Shown: positions 10,174 through 19,428, counted from the first letter of the stretch. The stretch is 64,000 bases of DNA from Azonexus sp. (GCA_017983755.1 JAGOAU010000003.1:119496-183495); one strand, 5' to 3'. Notes: generated from the sequence alone by a model not told the origin. Program-made: numbers and translations.

Positions 10174-10200
10174 TTAGCACTCGTCGCGTAAGAGTGCTAA
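10174..10200. promoter_or_regulatory. CIRCE operator (HrcA site) of rpoH
   Basis: Perfect inverted repeat TTAGCACTC-N9-GAGTGCTAA, identical in both arms to the one before groES. On the minus strand it overlaps a TAAAAT that could serve as the -10 element, a placement that fits repression of rpoH. Confidence 0.93.
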
Positions 10201-10525
10201 GGCGCAGAAAAAGTTTCCAATGGTGTATTTGGTCCAGCCAATTAAAGCCCTGAACTCGCCAACGGCGCCGACGAGAGCCGAGTCCGGTGGTGGCAAGCCG
10301 CATTGGGTGCTGTGCAGTCGCTGAAAAGCAAAAGCCCCGCACCAGGGATAATGCGGGGCTTTCGCGACGGCCAGGTTCTTTTGCAGGAGAGACGGACCGT
10401 CAGGCTGAGGGGTCAGCGCTTGTACTCAAGATAACCAGGCGACCTCGCCAACTCAAGTAACGGTTTGCAACAGCGTGTACCGGATTGTGGCGCCGGAAGG
10501 GGCGGGGCAGATCCCGGATTGCTGT
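10201..10525. other. Intergenic region upstream of rpoH and downstream of an MFS gene
   Basis: It holds the rpoH upstream region and one clear hairpin terminator (10331-10362). I found no open reading frame with a credible start and ribosome site, and no tRNA. A short sRNA on either strand cannot be ruled out. Confidence 0.5.
10331..10362 (-). terminator. Rho-independent terminator, probably of the MFS gene
   Basis: 10-bp perfect stem AAAGCCCCGC/GCGGGGCTTT with a 12-base loop. On the minus strand it is followed by TTTTGCTTTT, so it best serves the leftward MFS gene that stops at 10526. Confidence 0.7.
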
Positions 10526-11740
10526 CTACCCCAGCATGCGGTCGCGCTTCGCCAGTGCCGGAAAAAGCCGTATCCAGGTGGCGGCGATCAGCAAGGTGCC
10601 GACGCCGCCCATCACCACCGAACCGACCGGACCGAACAGTGCGGCAGTGGCGCCCGATTCGAATTCGCCGAGCTGGTTGGAGGCGCCGATGAAGATCGAA
10701 TTGACGGCCGAGACGCGGCCGCGGATTTCGTTCGGGGTTTCCAGCTGGACCAGGGTCATGCGCATGACGACGCTGATCTGGTCAAAGGCGCCGGTGACGG
10801 CGAGGGCGAACAACGACAGGCCGAAATGTTCCGAGAGCCCGAACACCACCGTCGCCAGCCCGAAGACGGCCACCGAGCCCATCAGCCACCGCCCGACCTT
10901 GCGCTGGATCGGCCAGCGCAGCAGGATCAGCGACATCGCCAGCGCCCCGGTGGCTGGCGCCGCGCGCAGCAGGCCGAGGCCTTGCGGGCCGGTGTGCAGG
11001 ATGTCGCGGGCGTAGATCGGCAGCAGCGCCGTGGCTCCGCCGAGCAGTACGGCAAAGAGGTCGAGGGAGGTGGCGCCGAGCAGCAGCTTGTTGGTCCACA
11101 CGAACCTGACGCCGGCCAGCACGCTGCCCAGGGTCGTCGCTTCCTTCGCCGGCTGGTGCGGATCGTGCACCGCAAGCATCAGCGTGAAGGCGATCAGCAG
11201 CAGGGCGGTGCAGGTGCCATAGACCCAGGTTGCACCCTGCACGTAAAGCAGGCCGCCGAGCGCCGGTCCGCAGATGATGGCCGCCTGCATGCCGCTGGCG
11301 CTGAGGGTGACGGCGCGCTCCAGCAGGCGCGGCGGCACCAGCATCGGCACCAGCGCCTGCTGGGTCGGCATCTGGAAGGCGCGGCAGGCGCCGAGCGCGA
11401 TCGACAGGCCGAGAATCAGTTCGCGCGAAACGAAGCTGCCCTGCGTCGCCAGCACCAGCAGCAGGGCGACGACGCCTTGCGCCAGCAGGCACATGCCGAA
11501 AATCCGCCCGCGCCGCCAGCGGTCGACCAGATGGCCCGCCGGCAGGGTCAGCAACAGGGCCGGCACGAACTGGAAGAGGCCGACCAGCCCGAGATCCCAG
11601 GCGCTGCCGGTGATGTCGTACATCTGCCAGGCGACTGCCACCATGAGCATCTGCTGTGCCAGCATGCCGGCCAGCCGGGCCAGCCAGAAAAGGATGAATT
11701 GCCGGTGGGCGAAGAGTTCGGCGAGCTTCGGTTTGGTCAT
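10526..11740 (-). CDS. MFS transporter (MFS_3/EntS-like exporter)
   Basis: 404 residues with about twelve hydrophobic segments. The GHLVDRWRRGR motif after the second helix is the MFS signature loop. The sequence looks most like the MFS_3 group, which includes the siderophore exporter EntS and macrolide exporters; the substrate here is not evident. It stands alone, and its upstream neighbour on the same strand is another, unrelated MFS gene about 170 bases away. Confidence 0.8.
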   Translation of the reverse strand: MTKPKLAELFAHRQFILFWLARLAGMLAQQMLMVAVAWQMYDITGSAWDLGLVGLFQFVPALLLTLPAGHLVDRWRRGRIFGMCLLAQGVVALLLVLATQGSFVSRELILGLSIALGACRAFQMPTQQALVPMLVPPRLLERAVTLSASGMQAAIICGPALGGLLYVQGATWVYGTCTALLLIAFTLMLAVHDPHQPAKEATTLGSVLAGVRFVWTNKLLLGATSLDLFAVLLGGATALLPIYARDILHTGPQGLGLLRAAPATGALAMSLILLRWPIQRKVGRWLMGSVAVFGLATVVFGLSEHFGLSLFALAVTGAFDQISVVMRMTLVQLETPNEIRGRVSAVNSIFIGASNQLGEFESGATAALFGPVGSVVMGGVGTLLIAATWIRLFPALAKRDRMLG

Positions 11741-11792
11741 GGGCGGAGCTTAGCAAAACCGCCGGCAATCAAAAGCCGCAAATGGCGCCAGC

Positions 11793-11802
11793 TGCGGTCG
11801 AC
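11793..11802 (+). repeat. TGCGGTCGAC dispersed motif, copy 5 (intergenic)
   Basis: In the gap between two MFS genes; followed by GTCCG-AAAAA-GGCC-AAAA, one of the best fits to the two-tract pattern. Confidence 0.6.
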
Positions 11803-11863
11803 GTCCGAAAAAGGCCAAAATCCGCGGTACGTGACGGCTGCGATGCCGGCCATGGATAAAGTA

Positions 11864-11887
11864 CCCCGGCGCGGTGCATCGCCGGGG
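11864..11887 (-). terminator. Hairpin, likely terminator of the YbfB-type MFS gene
   Basis: 8-bp perfect stem CCCCGGCG/CGCCGGGG with an 8-base loop, 23 bases past the stop at 11910. There is only a weak T-run, so it may need Rho or act by folding alone. Confidence 0.5.
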
Positions 11888-11909
11888 CGGGCCGACAGGC
11901 GTGATCGAT

Positions 11910-13124
11910 TCAGCCTTGCGGGCAGTCGCGCAGCGATTCGATGCTCGCGGCCGCATCGCGCTTCTCAACGCCCTTCAGGATCAGCAGCAGCACCGTGCCG
12001 ACCACCATCACCGCGGCGGCCAGATAGAGGCCGGCGTCGTAGCTGCCGAAGCGGGTCGCCAGCCAGCCGGTGATCGCCGGCGCCAGGATCTGCGCGGTGC
12101 CGTAGGAAAGGGTCATCTTGCCCATCATCTTGGCCGGGCGCGTCGGGTAGTAGCGGCCGGCCATGGTCAGCACCAGGCTGACCATGCCGATGAAGGTGCC
12201 GCCGAAGAGCAGGGCGCCGAAGATGGCCGCCACCAATCCGCCGACGACGACCGGCAGCAGGATGCCGATGATCTGCAGCACCGCCGCCGCGATCAGCGCA
12301 TTGAGATCGCCGATGCGGCGAGCGATGAAGTCCCAATTGATGCAGGCCGGCGCAGCGCCGATGCCGATTGCCAGAAAGACCAGGTTGCCGTGGCCGGCGA
12401 GGCCCGGCAGATGCTCGACGATGGCGACGATGAAGGTGGCGCTGACCACGTAGCCGACGCCGGCGCAGAAATAGGCGGCCATGAACAGGCGCATGAAGAG
12501 CGGGCTCGGCGGGTTGTCCTCCATCTTCTGGCCGGATTTCGTCACGCCGCTGGTATCCGGCGCCGGCAGCCAGCGCAGGGCGGGGATCAGCAGCAGGCAG
12601 CCGATGGCAGTGAAGGCGAACCATTGTTGCTGCCAGTCCAGCCAGTGGCTCATCACGGCGACGGCGGCGGCACAGCCGGCGATGCCCAGCCCGATGCCGG
12701 CGAAATGGATGCCCAGTTCGCTGCGATGGTTATGGCGGATCAGCCAGTTGAGGATCAGCCCGGTGCCGAGCAGCATGCCGGCGGCGCTGGAAAGCCCGGC
12801 GACGAAGCGCGACAGTGCCCAGATCGTGACGTCGGTAGTCAGGCCCATGACGACGGTGCTCAGCACGGCGACCACCATGCCGATGCGGTAGAGGCGGTCC
12901 TTCAGCACGAGGTCGCTGATCAGCGAGGCAATCACTGCGCCGCTCAGGTAGCCGGCGTAGTTGATCGCCGCCAGCCAGCCGGCTTCGGCGATGCCCAGCC
13001 CGGCCTGCTGTTGCATCAGCGGCAGCAGCGGCGTGTAGGAAAAACGGGCGACGCCGAGCACCAGGATCAGGCTGAAGATGCCGGCGCTCAGGACCTTGAT
13101 GCGCTCGCGTTGCTCGTTGTTCAC
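11910..13124 (-). CDS. YbfB/YjiJ family MFS transporter
   Basis: 404 residues with about twelve membrane segments. The first helix carries GVARFSYTPLLPLM, typical of the YbfB/YjiJ family, whose substrates are mostly unknown. GTG 13124 is taken as the start: GGAG lies 5 bases upstream, and the GTGA overlap with the thioesterase stop suggests coupled translation. It is the last gene of an MFS-thioesterase-MFS operon. Confidence 0.82.
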   Translation of the reverse strand: MNNEQRERIKVLSAGIFSLILVLGVARFSYTPLLPLMQQQAGLGIAEAGWLAAINYAGYLSGAVIASLISDLVLKDRLYRIGMVVAVLSTVVMGLTTDVTIWALSRFVAGLSSAAGMLLGTGLILNWLIRHNHRSELGIHFAGIGLGIAGCAAAVAVMSHWLDWQQQWFAFTAIGCLLLIPALRWLPAPDTSGVTKSGQKMEDNPPSPLFMRLFMAAYFCAGVGYVVSATFIVAIVEHLPGLAGHGNLVFLAIGIGAAPACINWDFIARRIGDLNALIAAAVLQIIGILLPVVVGGLVAAIFGALLFGGTFIGMVSLVLTMAGRYYPTRPAKMMGKMTLSYGTAQILAPAITGWLATRFGSYDAGLYLAAAVMVVGTVLLLILKGVEKRDAAASIESLRDCPQG

Positions 13125-13567
13125 GTCCGCTCCACGGTGTTTTTCGGCCACAGGATCATTTGCGTGCAGCGGAACAGCGCGAGCCTGCGGCCGCTGGTCT
13201 CGTCGCTGACCACCGCATCCCAGACCTGTGTCGTGCGCCCCAGATGCTGCGCGGTGGCGACACAGGTGCAACTGCCCTCGCGGATGGTGGCGAGGTGGTT
13301 GCTTTTCAGCTCGATGGTGGTGAAGGATTGCGCCCCTTCCGGCAGGTGGGCGATCGTCGCGTAGCCGCAGGTGGTGTCGGCCAGCGCCACGATGCTGGCC
13401 GCGTGCAGAAAGTCGTTGGGGGCGATGTGCAGTTTCCTGACCGGCATCCGGCTGCCCAGCGCATTGAGCGCCAGCGCGGTGATCTCGATCCCGAGATAGC
13501 CGGGTAGGTATTCCTCGCCCAGCGCGTTGAGCGAGGCAATGGTGATTTCCGGGCGCAGTTTGCTCAT
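13121..13567 (-). CDS. PaaI-like hotdog-fold thioesterase
   Basis: 148 residues. The segment FLHAASIVALADTTCGYAT is the hotdog helix with the usual acidic catalytic residue of the PaaI/YbgC-like group, which hydrolyses acyl-CoA thioesters. ATG 13567 (MSKLRPEITIASLNALG) has AGGA about ten bases upstream. It is flanked on both sides by MFS genes on the same strand and overlaps the downstream one by four bases. The substrate is unknown; a link to uptake or export of an organic acid is inference. Confidence 0.82.
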   Translation of the reverse strand: MSKLRPEITIASLNALGEEYLPGYLGIEITALALNALGSRMPVRKLHIAPNDFLHAASIVALADTTCGYATIAHLPEGAQSFTTIELKSNHLATIREGSCTCVATAQHLGRTTQVWDAVVSDETSGRRLALFRCTQMILWPKNTVERT

Positions 13568-13601
13568 GGCGTGTCGTCCTGATTGAGTTAAGTTTTTCCG
13601 G

Positions 13602-14816
13602 TCAAGCCGGCGCCAGCGATCTGGCAACCGGCGCTTCGCGTATCGGCAGGTTGAGCAAGGCGGCCAGTGTCGCGAGCGCCATGTCCGCGTACCACATCCA
13701 GCCGAAGTCGCCGAAGCGGGTGATCGCCAGGCCGCCCAGATAGGCGCCGAGGAAGCCGCCGATCTGATGGGTCAGCAAGGTCAGTCCGAACAGCGTTCCC
13801 AGATAGCGGATCCCGAACAGCTTGCCGACGATGGCGGCGGTCGGTGGTACGGTCGCCAGCCAGGTGAAGCCCAGCCCGGCCGCAAACAGGTAGAAAGTCA
13901 GTTCCGTCCGTGGCATCACCAGATAAAGGGCGATCAGCACGGCGCGCGAGCCGTACATCGCCGCCAGCACGTACTTGCTGCGATAGCGTGAAATGCACGA
14001 GCCGGCGTAAAGGCTCCCGAAGATGTTGGCCAGGCCGATGATGGCCAGCGACCAGCTGGCCACCGAAGGCGGCAGTCCGCACAGGTTCACTTCGCCCGGC
14101 AGGTGGGTCACCAGAAAGGCGATATGGAAACCGCAGGTGAAGAAGCCGGCATGCAGCAGCAGGTAGCTACGGTCCTTCATCGCGGTGTTGATCGACTGGA
14201 GCAGTCCGCCATCGTGATGGGCGTGTTTGATCGGGGCTTTTGCAGACCCCGTCAGCTTGCCGATCAGCGGCAGGGCGGCCAGCGTCATGAGCGCCATCGC
14301 CCACATCGCGCCCATCCAGCCGACCGCCTGGATCAGCTTCTGCAGGATCGGCGCGAAGACGAACTGGCCGAAGGAGCCGCCGGCGTTGATGACCCCGGAG
14401 GCCGAACCGCGCGCCTCGATCGGCAGGCGCTGGGCGGCGGCGCCGATCAGCACGGAAAAGCTGCCGGCCCCCGAACCCATGGCCGAGAGCAGGCCGAGCG
14501 AGACGATCAGCCCGAAGCCGGAACCCATGAAGGGGGTGATGGCGCTGCCCAGCGCCAGGATGACCAGGCCGCCCACCAGCACGGTGCGCGGGCCGTAACG
14601 GTCGGCGACGGCGCCGGCGACCGGCTGGATCGCGCCCCAGGTGAATTGCCCGATGGCCAGCGCCAGGCTGATGGTGGCGATGCCGAGTCCGGTCGACGCG
14701 CCGATCGGGGCGATAAACAGCCCCAGCGACTGGCGGGCGCCCATCGTCACCATCAGGATGCCGGCTGCGGCCAGGGTGACGACCAGGATGTCGGGGCGGT
14801 TCAAAGAGCGCAACAT
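13602..14816 (-). CDS. MFS transporter, OFA/monocarboxylate-type
   Basis: 404 residues with about twelve membrane helices, including the signature loop GAVADRYGPRTVL. The N-terminal pattern MGARQSLGLFIAPIGASTGLG resembles OFA (oxalate/formate antiporter) and related monocarboxylate carriers. It is first in the operon with the thioesterase and the YbfB-type gene. It is divergent from a LysR gene 115 bases away, which probably controls it. Confidence 0.82.
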   Translation of the reverse strand: MLRSLNRPDILVVTLAAAGILMVTMGARQSLGLFIAPIGASTGLGIATISLALAIGQFTWGAIQPVAGAVADRYGPRTVLVGGLVILALGSAITPFMGSGFGLIVSLGLLSAMGSGAGSFSVLIGAAAQRLPIEARGSASGVINAGGSFGQFVFAPILQKLIQAVGWMGAMWAMALMTLAALPLIGKLTGSAKAPIKHAHHDGGLLQSINTAMKDRSYLLLHAGFFTCGFHIAFLVTHLPGEVNLCGLPPSVASWSLAIIGLANIFGSLYAGSCISRYRSKYVLAAMYGSRAVLIALYLVMPRTELTFYLFAAGLGFTWLATVPPTAAIVGKLFGIRYLGTLFGLTLLTHQIGGFLGAYLGGLAITRFGDFGWMWYADMALATLAALLNLPIREAPVARSLAPA

Positions 14817-14931
14817 GTCGGGGCTTTCTGATCGATGAATCGATGTCGTGATTGTCGTCAGACTATAGTTGTCAATCGTCGCTGAAAATAGCCCATAATC
14901 CGGGTCAATACGTCAACGGATCATTGACAAA
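14817..14931. promoter_or_regulatory. Divergent control region between MFS operon and LysR gene
   Basis: 115 bases, AT-richer than the flanking genes. It contains the palindrome ATCGATGAATCGAT (14830-14843) and, next to the LysR start, the arms GTCAA (14904-14908) and TTGAC (14924-14928). Such dyads in a divergent gap are the usual setting for LysR-type binding, but the exact site is not proven. Confidence 0.45.
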
Positions 14932-15846
14932 ATGACATGGCTCGGTAGCTGGGAAAGTTTCGTCAAGGTCGTCGAAGCCGGCAGCATGGCCGCCGCGGCG
15001 CGGCGCCTGGATTGCACGCGGGCGCAGGTCAGCAAGCAGATTGGCGAACTGGAGCGGGCTTTCGGCGTGCGCCTCTTCGAGCGGTCGACGCGCAAGCTCA
15101 GCCTGACGCCGTCCGGTGAGGTCTTCCACCAGCATGCGCTGCGGGCGCTGGAGGCGATCCAGAGCACCGAGGTCGCCGTAAGAAACCTGGGTGACGCGCC
15201 GCACGGCGTGTTGCGCATCAGCGCTTCGATCACCTTCGGGCGCATGTACATCGCACCGCTGTTGCCGCAGATCGTCGCCCGCTATCCCGAATTGAGCTGC
15301 GAACTGGTGCTGACCGATCAGCTGGTGGATCTGATCGACGACAACATCGATCTCGCCCTGCGCCTGACCAAGGCGCCGCCCGAGGATGCCGTGGCGAGAA
15401 AACTGGTGCACATGAAGCGGGTGATCTGCGGGACGCCGGCCTATTTCGCCGCGCATGGCGAACCGAGGACGCCGCATGAACTCGCCCTCCATCCATGTTT
15501 CAGCTACATGCTGGCCGAAGAAAATCGGGTCTGGCGCCTGGTCGACCGCAACGGCGAGGAAATCAGCATCCCGGTCAGCAGCAAGTTTCACTTCAACAAC
15601 ATCGACTGCATCCTCAACGCCGTCCTCGCCGGGCATGGCCTGGCGATGTTGCCGACTTACCTGTGCGGCCCCGAATTGGCCCGCGGGACGCTGAAGAGCA
15701 TTTTCGACGATCTGGAGCCGGTCAGCAGCATGGGCCGCTATCTTTACGCCTGCTATACGCCGAGCCGGGTCCGCGTGCCGAAGGTGCGGGCCTTTCTCGC
15801 CGAACTGGAAAATCTGTTCGACCCGGTGCCGCCGTGGGATCGTTGA
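14932..15846 (+). CDS. LysR family transcriptional regulator
   Basis: 304 residues. The winged helix-turn-helix is at residues 5-65 (AARRLDCTRAQVSKQIGELERAFGVRLFERSTR), followed by a periplasmic-binding-protein-like effector domain of normal length. It is transcribed away from the MFS-thioesterase-MFS operon, so that operon is its likely target. The co-inducer is not deducible. Confidence 0.88.
   Translation: MTWLGSWESFVKVVEAGSMAAAARRLDCTRAQVSKQIGELERAFGVRLFERSTRKLSLTPSGEVFHQHALRALEAIQSTEVAVRNLGDAPHGVLRISASITFGRMYIAPLLPQIVARYPELSCELVLTDQLVDLIDDNIDLALRLTKAPPEDAVARKLVHMKRVICGTPAYFAAHGEPRTPHELALHPCFSYMLAEENRVWRLVDRNGEEISIPVSSKFHFNNIDCILNAVLAGHGLAMLPTYLCGPELARGTLKSIFDDLEPVSSMGRYLYACYTPSRVRVPKVRAFLAELENLFDPVPPWDR
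15541..15550 (-). repeat. TGCGGTCGAC dispersed motif, copy 6
   Basis: Minus-strand copy inside the LysR gene; a single downstream tract (GATTTTC) is at about the position of the second tract in other copies. Confidence 0.35.
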
Positions 15847-15848
15847 AC

Positions 15849-15891
15849 GGGGTCCGGCGGACGGAAAGCTGTTTCCGTTCCGCCGGACCCC
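15849..15891. terminator. Long hairpin between LysR and degP-like genes
   Basis: Nearly perfect 19-bp stem: GGGGTCCGGCGGA then CGGAAA, loop GCTG, and the complementary arm with one unpaired base. It separates convergent genes. There is no T-run, so classification as a terminator rests on position and fold. Confidence 0.6.
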
Positions 15892-15918
15892 GATGGGGCC
15901 AGTTGCCTGGACGACCGC

Positions 15919-17370
15919 TCAGCCCAGATCGACCGGGATGAAGATGCGCGACTCGCCGCGTTCGACGAGGACGGCGATGCGTTTGCCGGCCTTGGTCACC
16001 AGGTCGCGCAGCTGTTCGGTGCCGGTGATCCGCTCGCCATTGACCGAGAGGACGATGTCGCCCGCCTTGATGCCGGCCTTGGCGGCGGCACCGGCGACAT
16101 CCTGGACGACGACCCCGCTGGCATCGGTACGGCGCTTCTCTTCCGGCGTCAGCGGGCGCACGACGACGCCGAGGCGGCCCTTGGCGGCTTCCGGCTGGTC
16201 GACGCTCGCCACCTTCTCGTCGCTGAACTGGCCGACCTTGACGTCGATCTGGCGCGTGTTGCCGCTCCGCCAGACCTGCAGCTTGGCACTCTCGCCGGGT
16301 GCCATGCCGGAGACGATGGCGGGCAGTTCGCCGGAGGCCGCGATGTCCTTGCCGTTGATCGCCAGGATCACGTCGCCGGGCTCGAGGCCGGCCTTGGCCG
16401 CCGGGCTTTCCTTTTCCACCGAGCTGACGAGGGCGCCGGCCGGCTTCTTCAGGCCGAAGGAATCGGCCAGCGACTGGTTGACCTCCTGGATGGCGACACC
16501 GAGCCGGCCGCGCTGGACCTTGCCGTTGGTGACGATCTGGCGCTCGACGCGCATCGCCAGGTCGATCGGGATGGCGAAAGAGAGTCCCTGATAGCCGCCG
16601 CTGCGCGAGTAGATCTGCGAATTGATGCCGATGACCTCGCCGGCCATGTTGAACAGCGGGCCGCCCGAGTTGCCCGGATTGACCGCGACGTCGGTCTGGA
16701 TGAAGGGCACGTAGCTGCCGTCCGGCAACGAACGCGAACTGGCCGAGACGATGCCGGCGCTGGCGCTGCTCTCGAAGCCGAAAGGCGAGCCGATCGCCAG
16801 CACCCATTCGCCGACGCGGGTGTTGGCGGCGTTGCCGATCTTCACCGCGGGCAGGTCGGTGGCCTCGATCTTGAGGACGGCGACGTCGCTGGTGCGATCG
16901 GCACCGAGTACCTTGGCCTTGAATTCACGCCGGTCGGACAGTTTGACGATGACTTCGTCGGCACCGTCGACGACGTGGGCGTTGGTCAGGATCGTGCCGT
17001 CCGCGCTGACGATGAAGCCCGAGCCGAGGCCGCGCACCGGCGCCTCGTCCGGCTGCTGCGGTCCACGGTAGCGGCGGAAGAATTCCTGGAGCGGGTCGTC
17101 GGGGTCGAGCTGCGGTACTCGCGGGTGTCCGGCGCCGGTCTTGCGCGAGCCCGAGACGCTGATGTTGACGACCGAAGCACCGTTGCGGGCGACGATCGCG
17201 CTCATGTCCGGCAGCTGGGCACTCGGTGTCGATACCGGGCCGGCGCTGACGATCTGGGCCGGCGGGGTGGGGGCGGGGGCGCTATTGGCGTGCCCCAGCG
17301 AATAGGCGCCGCCGAGCGCCGCTACGGTAGCGGCGGCAACCACGGTCAGTTTCAGTCCATTTGCCTTCAT
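15919..17370 (-). CDS. Periplasmic DegP/HtrA-type serine protease
   Basis: 483 residues. A signal peptide (residues 1 to about 28) precedes a trypsin-like domain with the full triad H132 (TNAHVV), D162 (TSDVAVL) and S235 (GNSGGPL), then two PDZ domains. These enzymes degrade or refold damaged envelope proteins. ATG 17370 has GGAGGA upstream. It lies 82 bases downstream of a two-component pair on the same strand, suggesting envelope-stress control. Whether it corresponds to DegP, DegQ or MucD cannot be settled here. Confidence 0.93.
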   Translation of the reverse strand: MKANGLKLTVVAAATVAALGGAYSLGHANSAPAPTPPAQIVSAGPVSTPSAQLPDMSAIVARNGASVVNISVSGSRKTGAGHPRVPQLDPDDPLQEFFRRYRGPQQPDEAPVRGLGSGFIVSADGTILTNAHVVDGADEVIVKLSDRREFKAKVLGADRTSDVAVLKIEATDLPAVKIGNAANTRVGEWVLAIGSPFGFESSASAGIVSASSRSLPDGSYVPFIQTDVAVNPGNSGGPLFNMAGEVIGINSQIYSRSGGYQGLSFAIPIDLAMRVERQIVTNGKVQRGRLGVAIQEVNQSLADSFGLKKPAGALVSSVEKESPAAKAGLEPGDVILAINGKDIAASGELPAIVSGMAPGESAKLQVWRSGNTRQIDVKVGQFSDEKVASVDQPEAAKGRLGVVVRPLTPEEKRRTDASGVVVQDVAGAAAKAGIKAGDIVLSVNGERITGTEQLRDLVTKAGKRIAVLVERGESRIFIPVDLG

Positions 17371-17452
17371 GGCATTCCTCCTGGTTCGATGGCAGGGCAA
17401 GCCGGATGCTTGCTGATGCCGGAAGAATGCGCCCGGTAGACTTAAGAGGGAC

Positions 17453-18769
17453 TTAAGACTGGCCGGCCGGCAGCGGCGGAAAGTCGACCCGAACCCGCAG
17501 CCCGCCGCCGGGGGCATCCGTTAGTTCGATGCCGGCCCGGTGCTTGTCGGCGATGGCGCGGACGATGGCCAGGCCGAGGCCGCTACCGGCCACTTCCTGT
17601 CCGCTGCGGCGGTAGAAGCGGTCGAAAACGCGCTCCCGCTCGGCGGCGGGGATGCCCGGCCCGTTGTCGGTCACTTCCAGCCAGGCGTGGTCGCCGCTGT
17701 TGCCGCAGCTGACGTCGATGCGCCCGCCGGCGGGAGTGTAGCGCACGGCGTTGCCGACCAGATTGTCGAGCAGGGTGCGCAGCGCCTCGGCATTGCCGGT
17801 GACGCAGGCGGCGGGGTCGCTCGTGGCTACGCCGAGATCGATGTTCCGGGCCGCTGCGGTATTGGCGCTGGCGGCCACCGCCTGGCTGACCAGATCGGCC
17901 AGCGCAACCCTGGCCACGGGCGGTTCGCTGGCGCCGGGCTCCTCGCGGGCCAGGGTCAGCAACTGCCTGACGACATGGATCGAGCGTTCCAGCCCCTGCC
18001 TGAGGTCGGCCATCGCTGCCTGCCGCTCGGCCTCGTCGGTGGCGCGTTCGAGCAACTGGGCCTGCAGTTGCAGGGCGGTCAGCGGGGTGCGCAACTCATG
18101 GGCGGCGTCGGCGATGAATTCGCGCTGGGCCTGCATCGCCATCTGCAGGCGGGCCAGCAGGTCGTTGAGCGAGCGGACCAGCGGCCCGGCTTCGGCCGGG
18201 ACGCCGTTTTCACTGATCGGGTCGAGGGCGTCGGGGGTGCGCTGGCTCACCGAGCGGGCGAGGTCGGTCAGGGGGCGCAGTTCGCGGCTGACCAGCAGCC
18301 AGATCAGCAGGGCCGCGAGGGGGAGCAGGACGATGAATGGGATCATCGTGTGCAGTGCGGCGCGCGCGGCCAGTCGGGCACGTACGCTCATCGGCTGGGC
18401 GACGGCGATGGTCTGGCCGCGGTACTGCAGGGCGAAGATCCGCCAGGCGCCTTCGCTGGTGCGCTCGGTGGCGTAGCCGAGGCGGGCGACGTCGGGCAGG
18501 ACGCGGTGCGGGCGGGAATAATAGATGCCGAGGCCGTTGCGGTCCCAGATGCGGATGACGAACTCGAAGCTTTCCTCGCCGACCAACGCCTCGGTGCTGC
18601 CCTGGAAAGTCTGGTTGCGCACCGACAGGGCAATCTGTTCCAGGTGATAGTCGAAGATGCTGTTGGCCTCGTCCCTGGCGGCGCTGTAGGTGGCCCAGGC
18701 GCCGATCGCCATGACGACGCTGAGGGCGCCGATCAGGGTGAGTAGCAGCTTGCGGCGGATCGAGTTCAT
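17453..18769 (-). CDS. Sensor histidine kinase, QseC-like
   Basis: 438 residues: an N-terminal membrane segment, a periplasmic sensor domain of about 120 residues, a second membrane segment and HAMP, the phosphoacceptor box FIADAAHELRTPLTALQLQ, and a C-terminal ATPase domain (DNLVGNAVRYTP, DNGPGIP, GSGLGLAIV). Its start overlaps the response-regulator stop by four bases (ATGA). The ligand is unknown; QseC-like is by domain layout and H-box only. Confidence 0.88.
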   Translation of the reverse strand: MNSIRRKLLLTLIGALSVVMAIGAWATYSAARDEANSIFDYHLEQIALSVRNQTFQGSTEALVGEESFEFVIRIWDRNGLGIYYSRPHRVLPDVARLGYATERTSEGAWRIFALQYRGQTIAVAQPMSVRARLAARAALHTMIPFIVLLPLAALLIWLLVSRELRPLTDLARSVSQRTPDALDPISENGVPAEAGPLVRSLNDLLARLQMAMQAQREFIADAAHELRTPLTALQLQAQLLERATDEAERQAAMADLRQGLERSIHVVRQLLTLAREEPGASEPPVARVALADLVSQAVAASANTAAARNIDLGVATSDPAACVTGNAEALRTLLDNLVGNAVRYTPAGGRIDVSCGNSGDHAWLEVTDNGPGIPAAERERVFDRFYRRSGQEVAGSGLGLAIVRAIADKHRAGIELTDAPGGGLRVRVDFPPLPAGQS

Positions 18770-19428
18770 GGCTGGCGCGGCACCATGTAGCCGACGCCGC
18801 GCACGTTGCGGATCCAGTCACTGCCCAGCTTGCGGCGCAGGGCGTGGATGTGGACCTCGACGGCGTTGCTGCCGATTTCCTGTTCCCAGCCGTAGAGGCG
18901 GTCTTCGATCTGGCTGCGCGAGAGCGGGACGCCGGGGTTTTCGAGCAGGGCATGAAGGACGCCGAATTCGCGCGCCGACAGGTTGATCGCCGCGCCGTCG
19001 AGGCGGACTTCGTGGCTGGCCGGGTCGAGCGTCAGCGGGCCGTTTTCGATGAGCGGCGTCGCCCGTCCGCTGCGCCGCCGCAGCAGCGCGCGCAGGCGGG
19101 CGGCGAGCTCATCGAGGTCGAAAGGCTTGACCAGATAGTCGTCGGCGCCGCTATCGAGGCCCTGTACCCGGTCGGCGACCGAATCGCGGGCGGTGATGAT
19201 CAGTACCGGCACCGGGTTGTGCTGCCGGCGCCAGTGCGCCAGCAGCTCCAGCCCGCTCTTGCCGGGCAGGCCGAGGTCGAGCAGGATCGCGTCGTAAGCG
19301 GTCGTCGCCGTGGCCAGCTCGGCCGCAGCGCCATCGCGCACCCAGTCGACCGTATAGCCTTCCTGGCGCAGGCCGCTACGGATGCTGTTGCCGATCATGG
19401 CATCGTCTTCGACAGCCAGGAGGCGCAT
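18766..19428 (-). CDS. OmpR-family response regulator, QseB/PmrA-like
   Basis: 220 residues: a receiver domain with the acidic pair ED (8-9), phosphoacceptor Asp in LLDLGLPG and lysine in LVKPF, then a winged-helix DNA-binding domain (NAVEVHIHALRRKLG). It is cotranscribed with the sensor kinase and probably with the DegP-like protease. It is close in sequence to QseB, BasR and PmrA; targets are unknown. Confidence 0.9.
   Translation of the reverse strand: MRLLAVEDDAMIGNSIRSGLRQEGYTVDWVRDGAAAELATATTAYDAILLDLGLPGKSGLELLAHWRRQHNPVPVLIITARDSVADRVQGLDSGADDYLVKPFDLDELAARLRALLRRRSGRATPLIENGPLTLDPASHEVRLDGAAINLSAREFGVLHALLENPGVPLSRSQIEDRLYGWEQEIGSNAVEVHIHALRRKLGSDWIRNVRGVGYMVPRQP

Noticed and set aside
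10475-12073. 532-codon plus-strand frame over two MFS genes
   Set aside because: Shadow of the minus-strand transporters; it runs through their 3' and 5' ends and the intergenic terminators.
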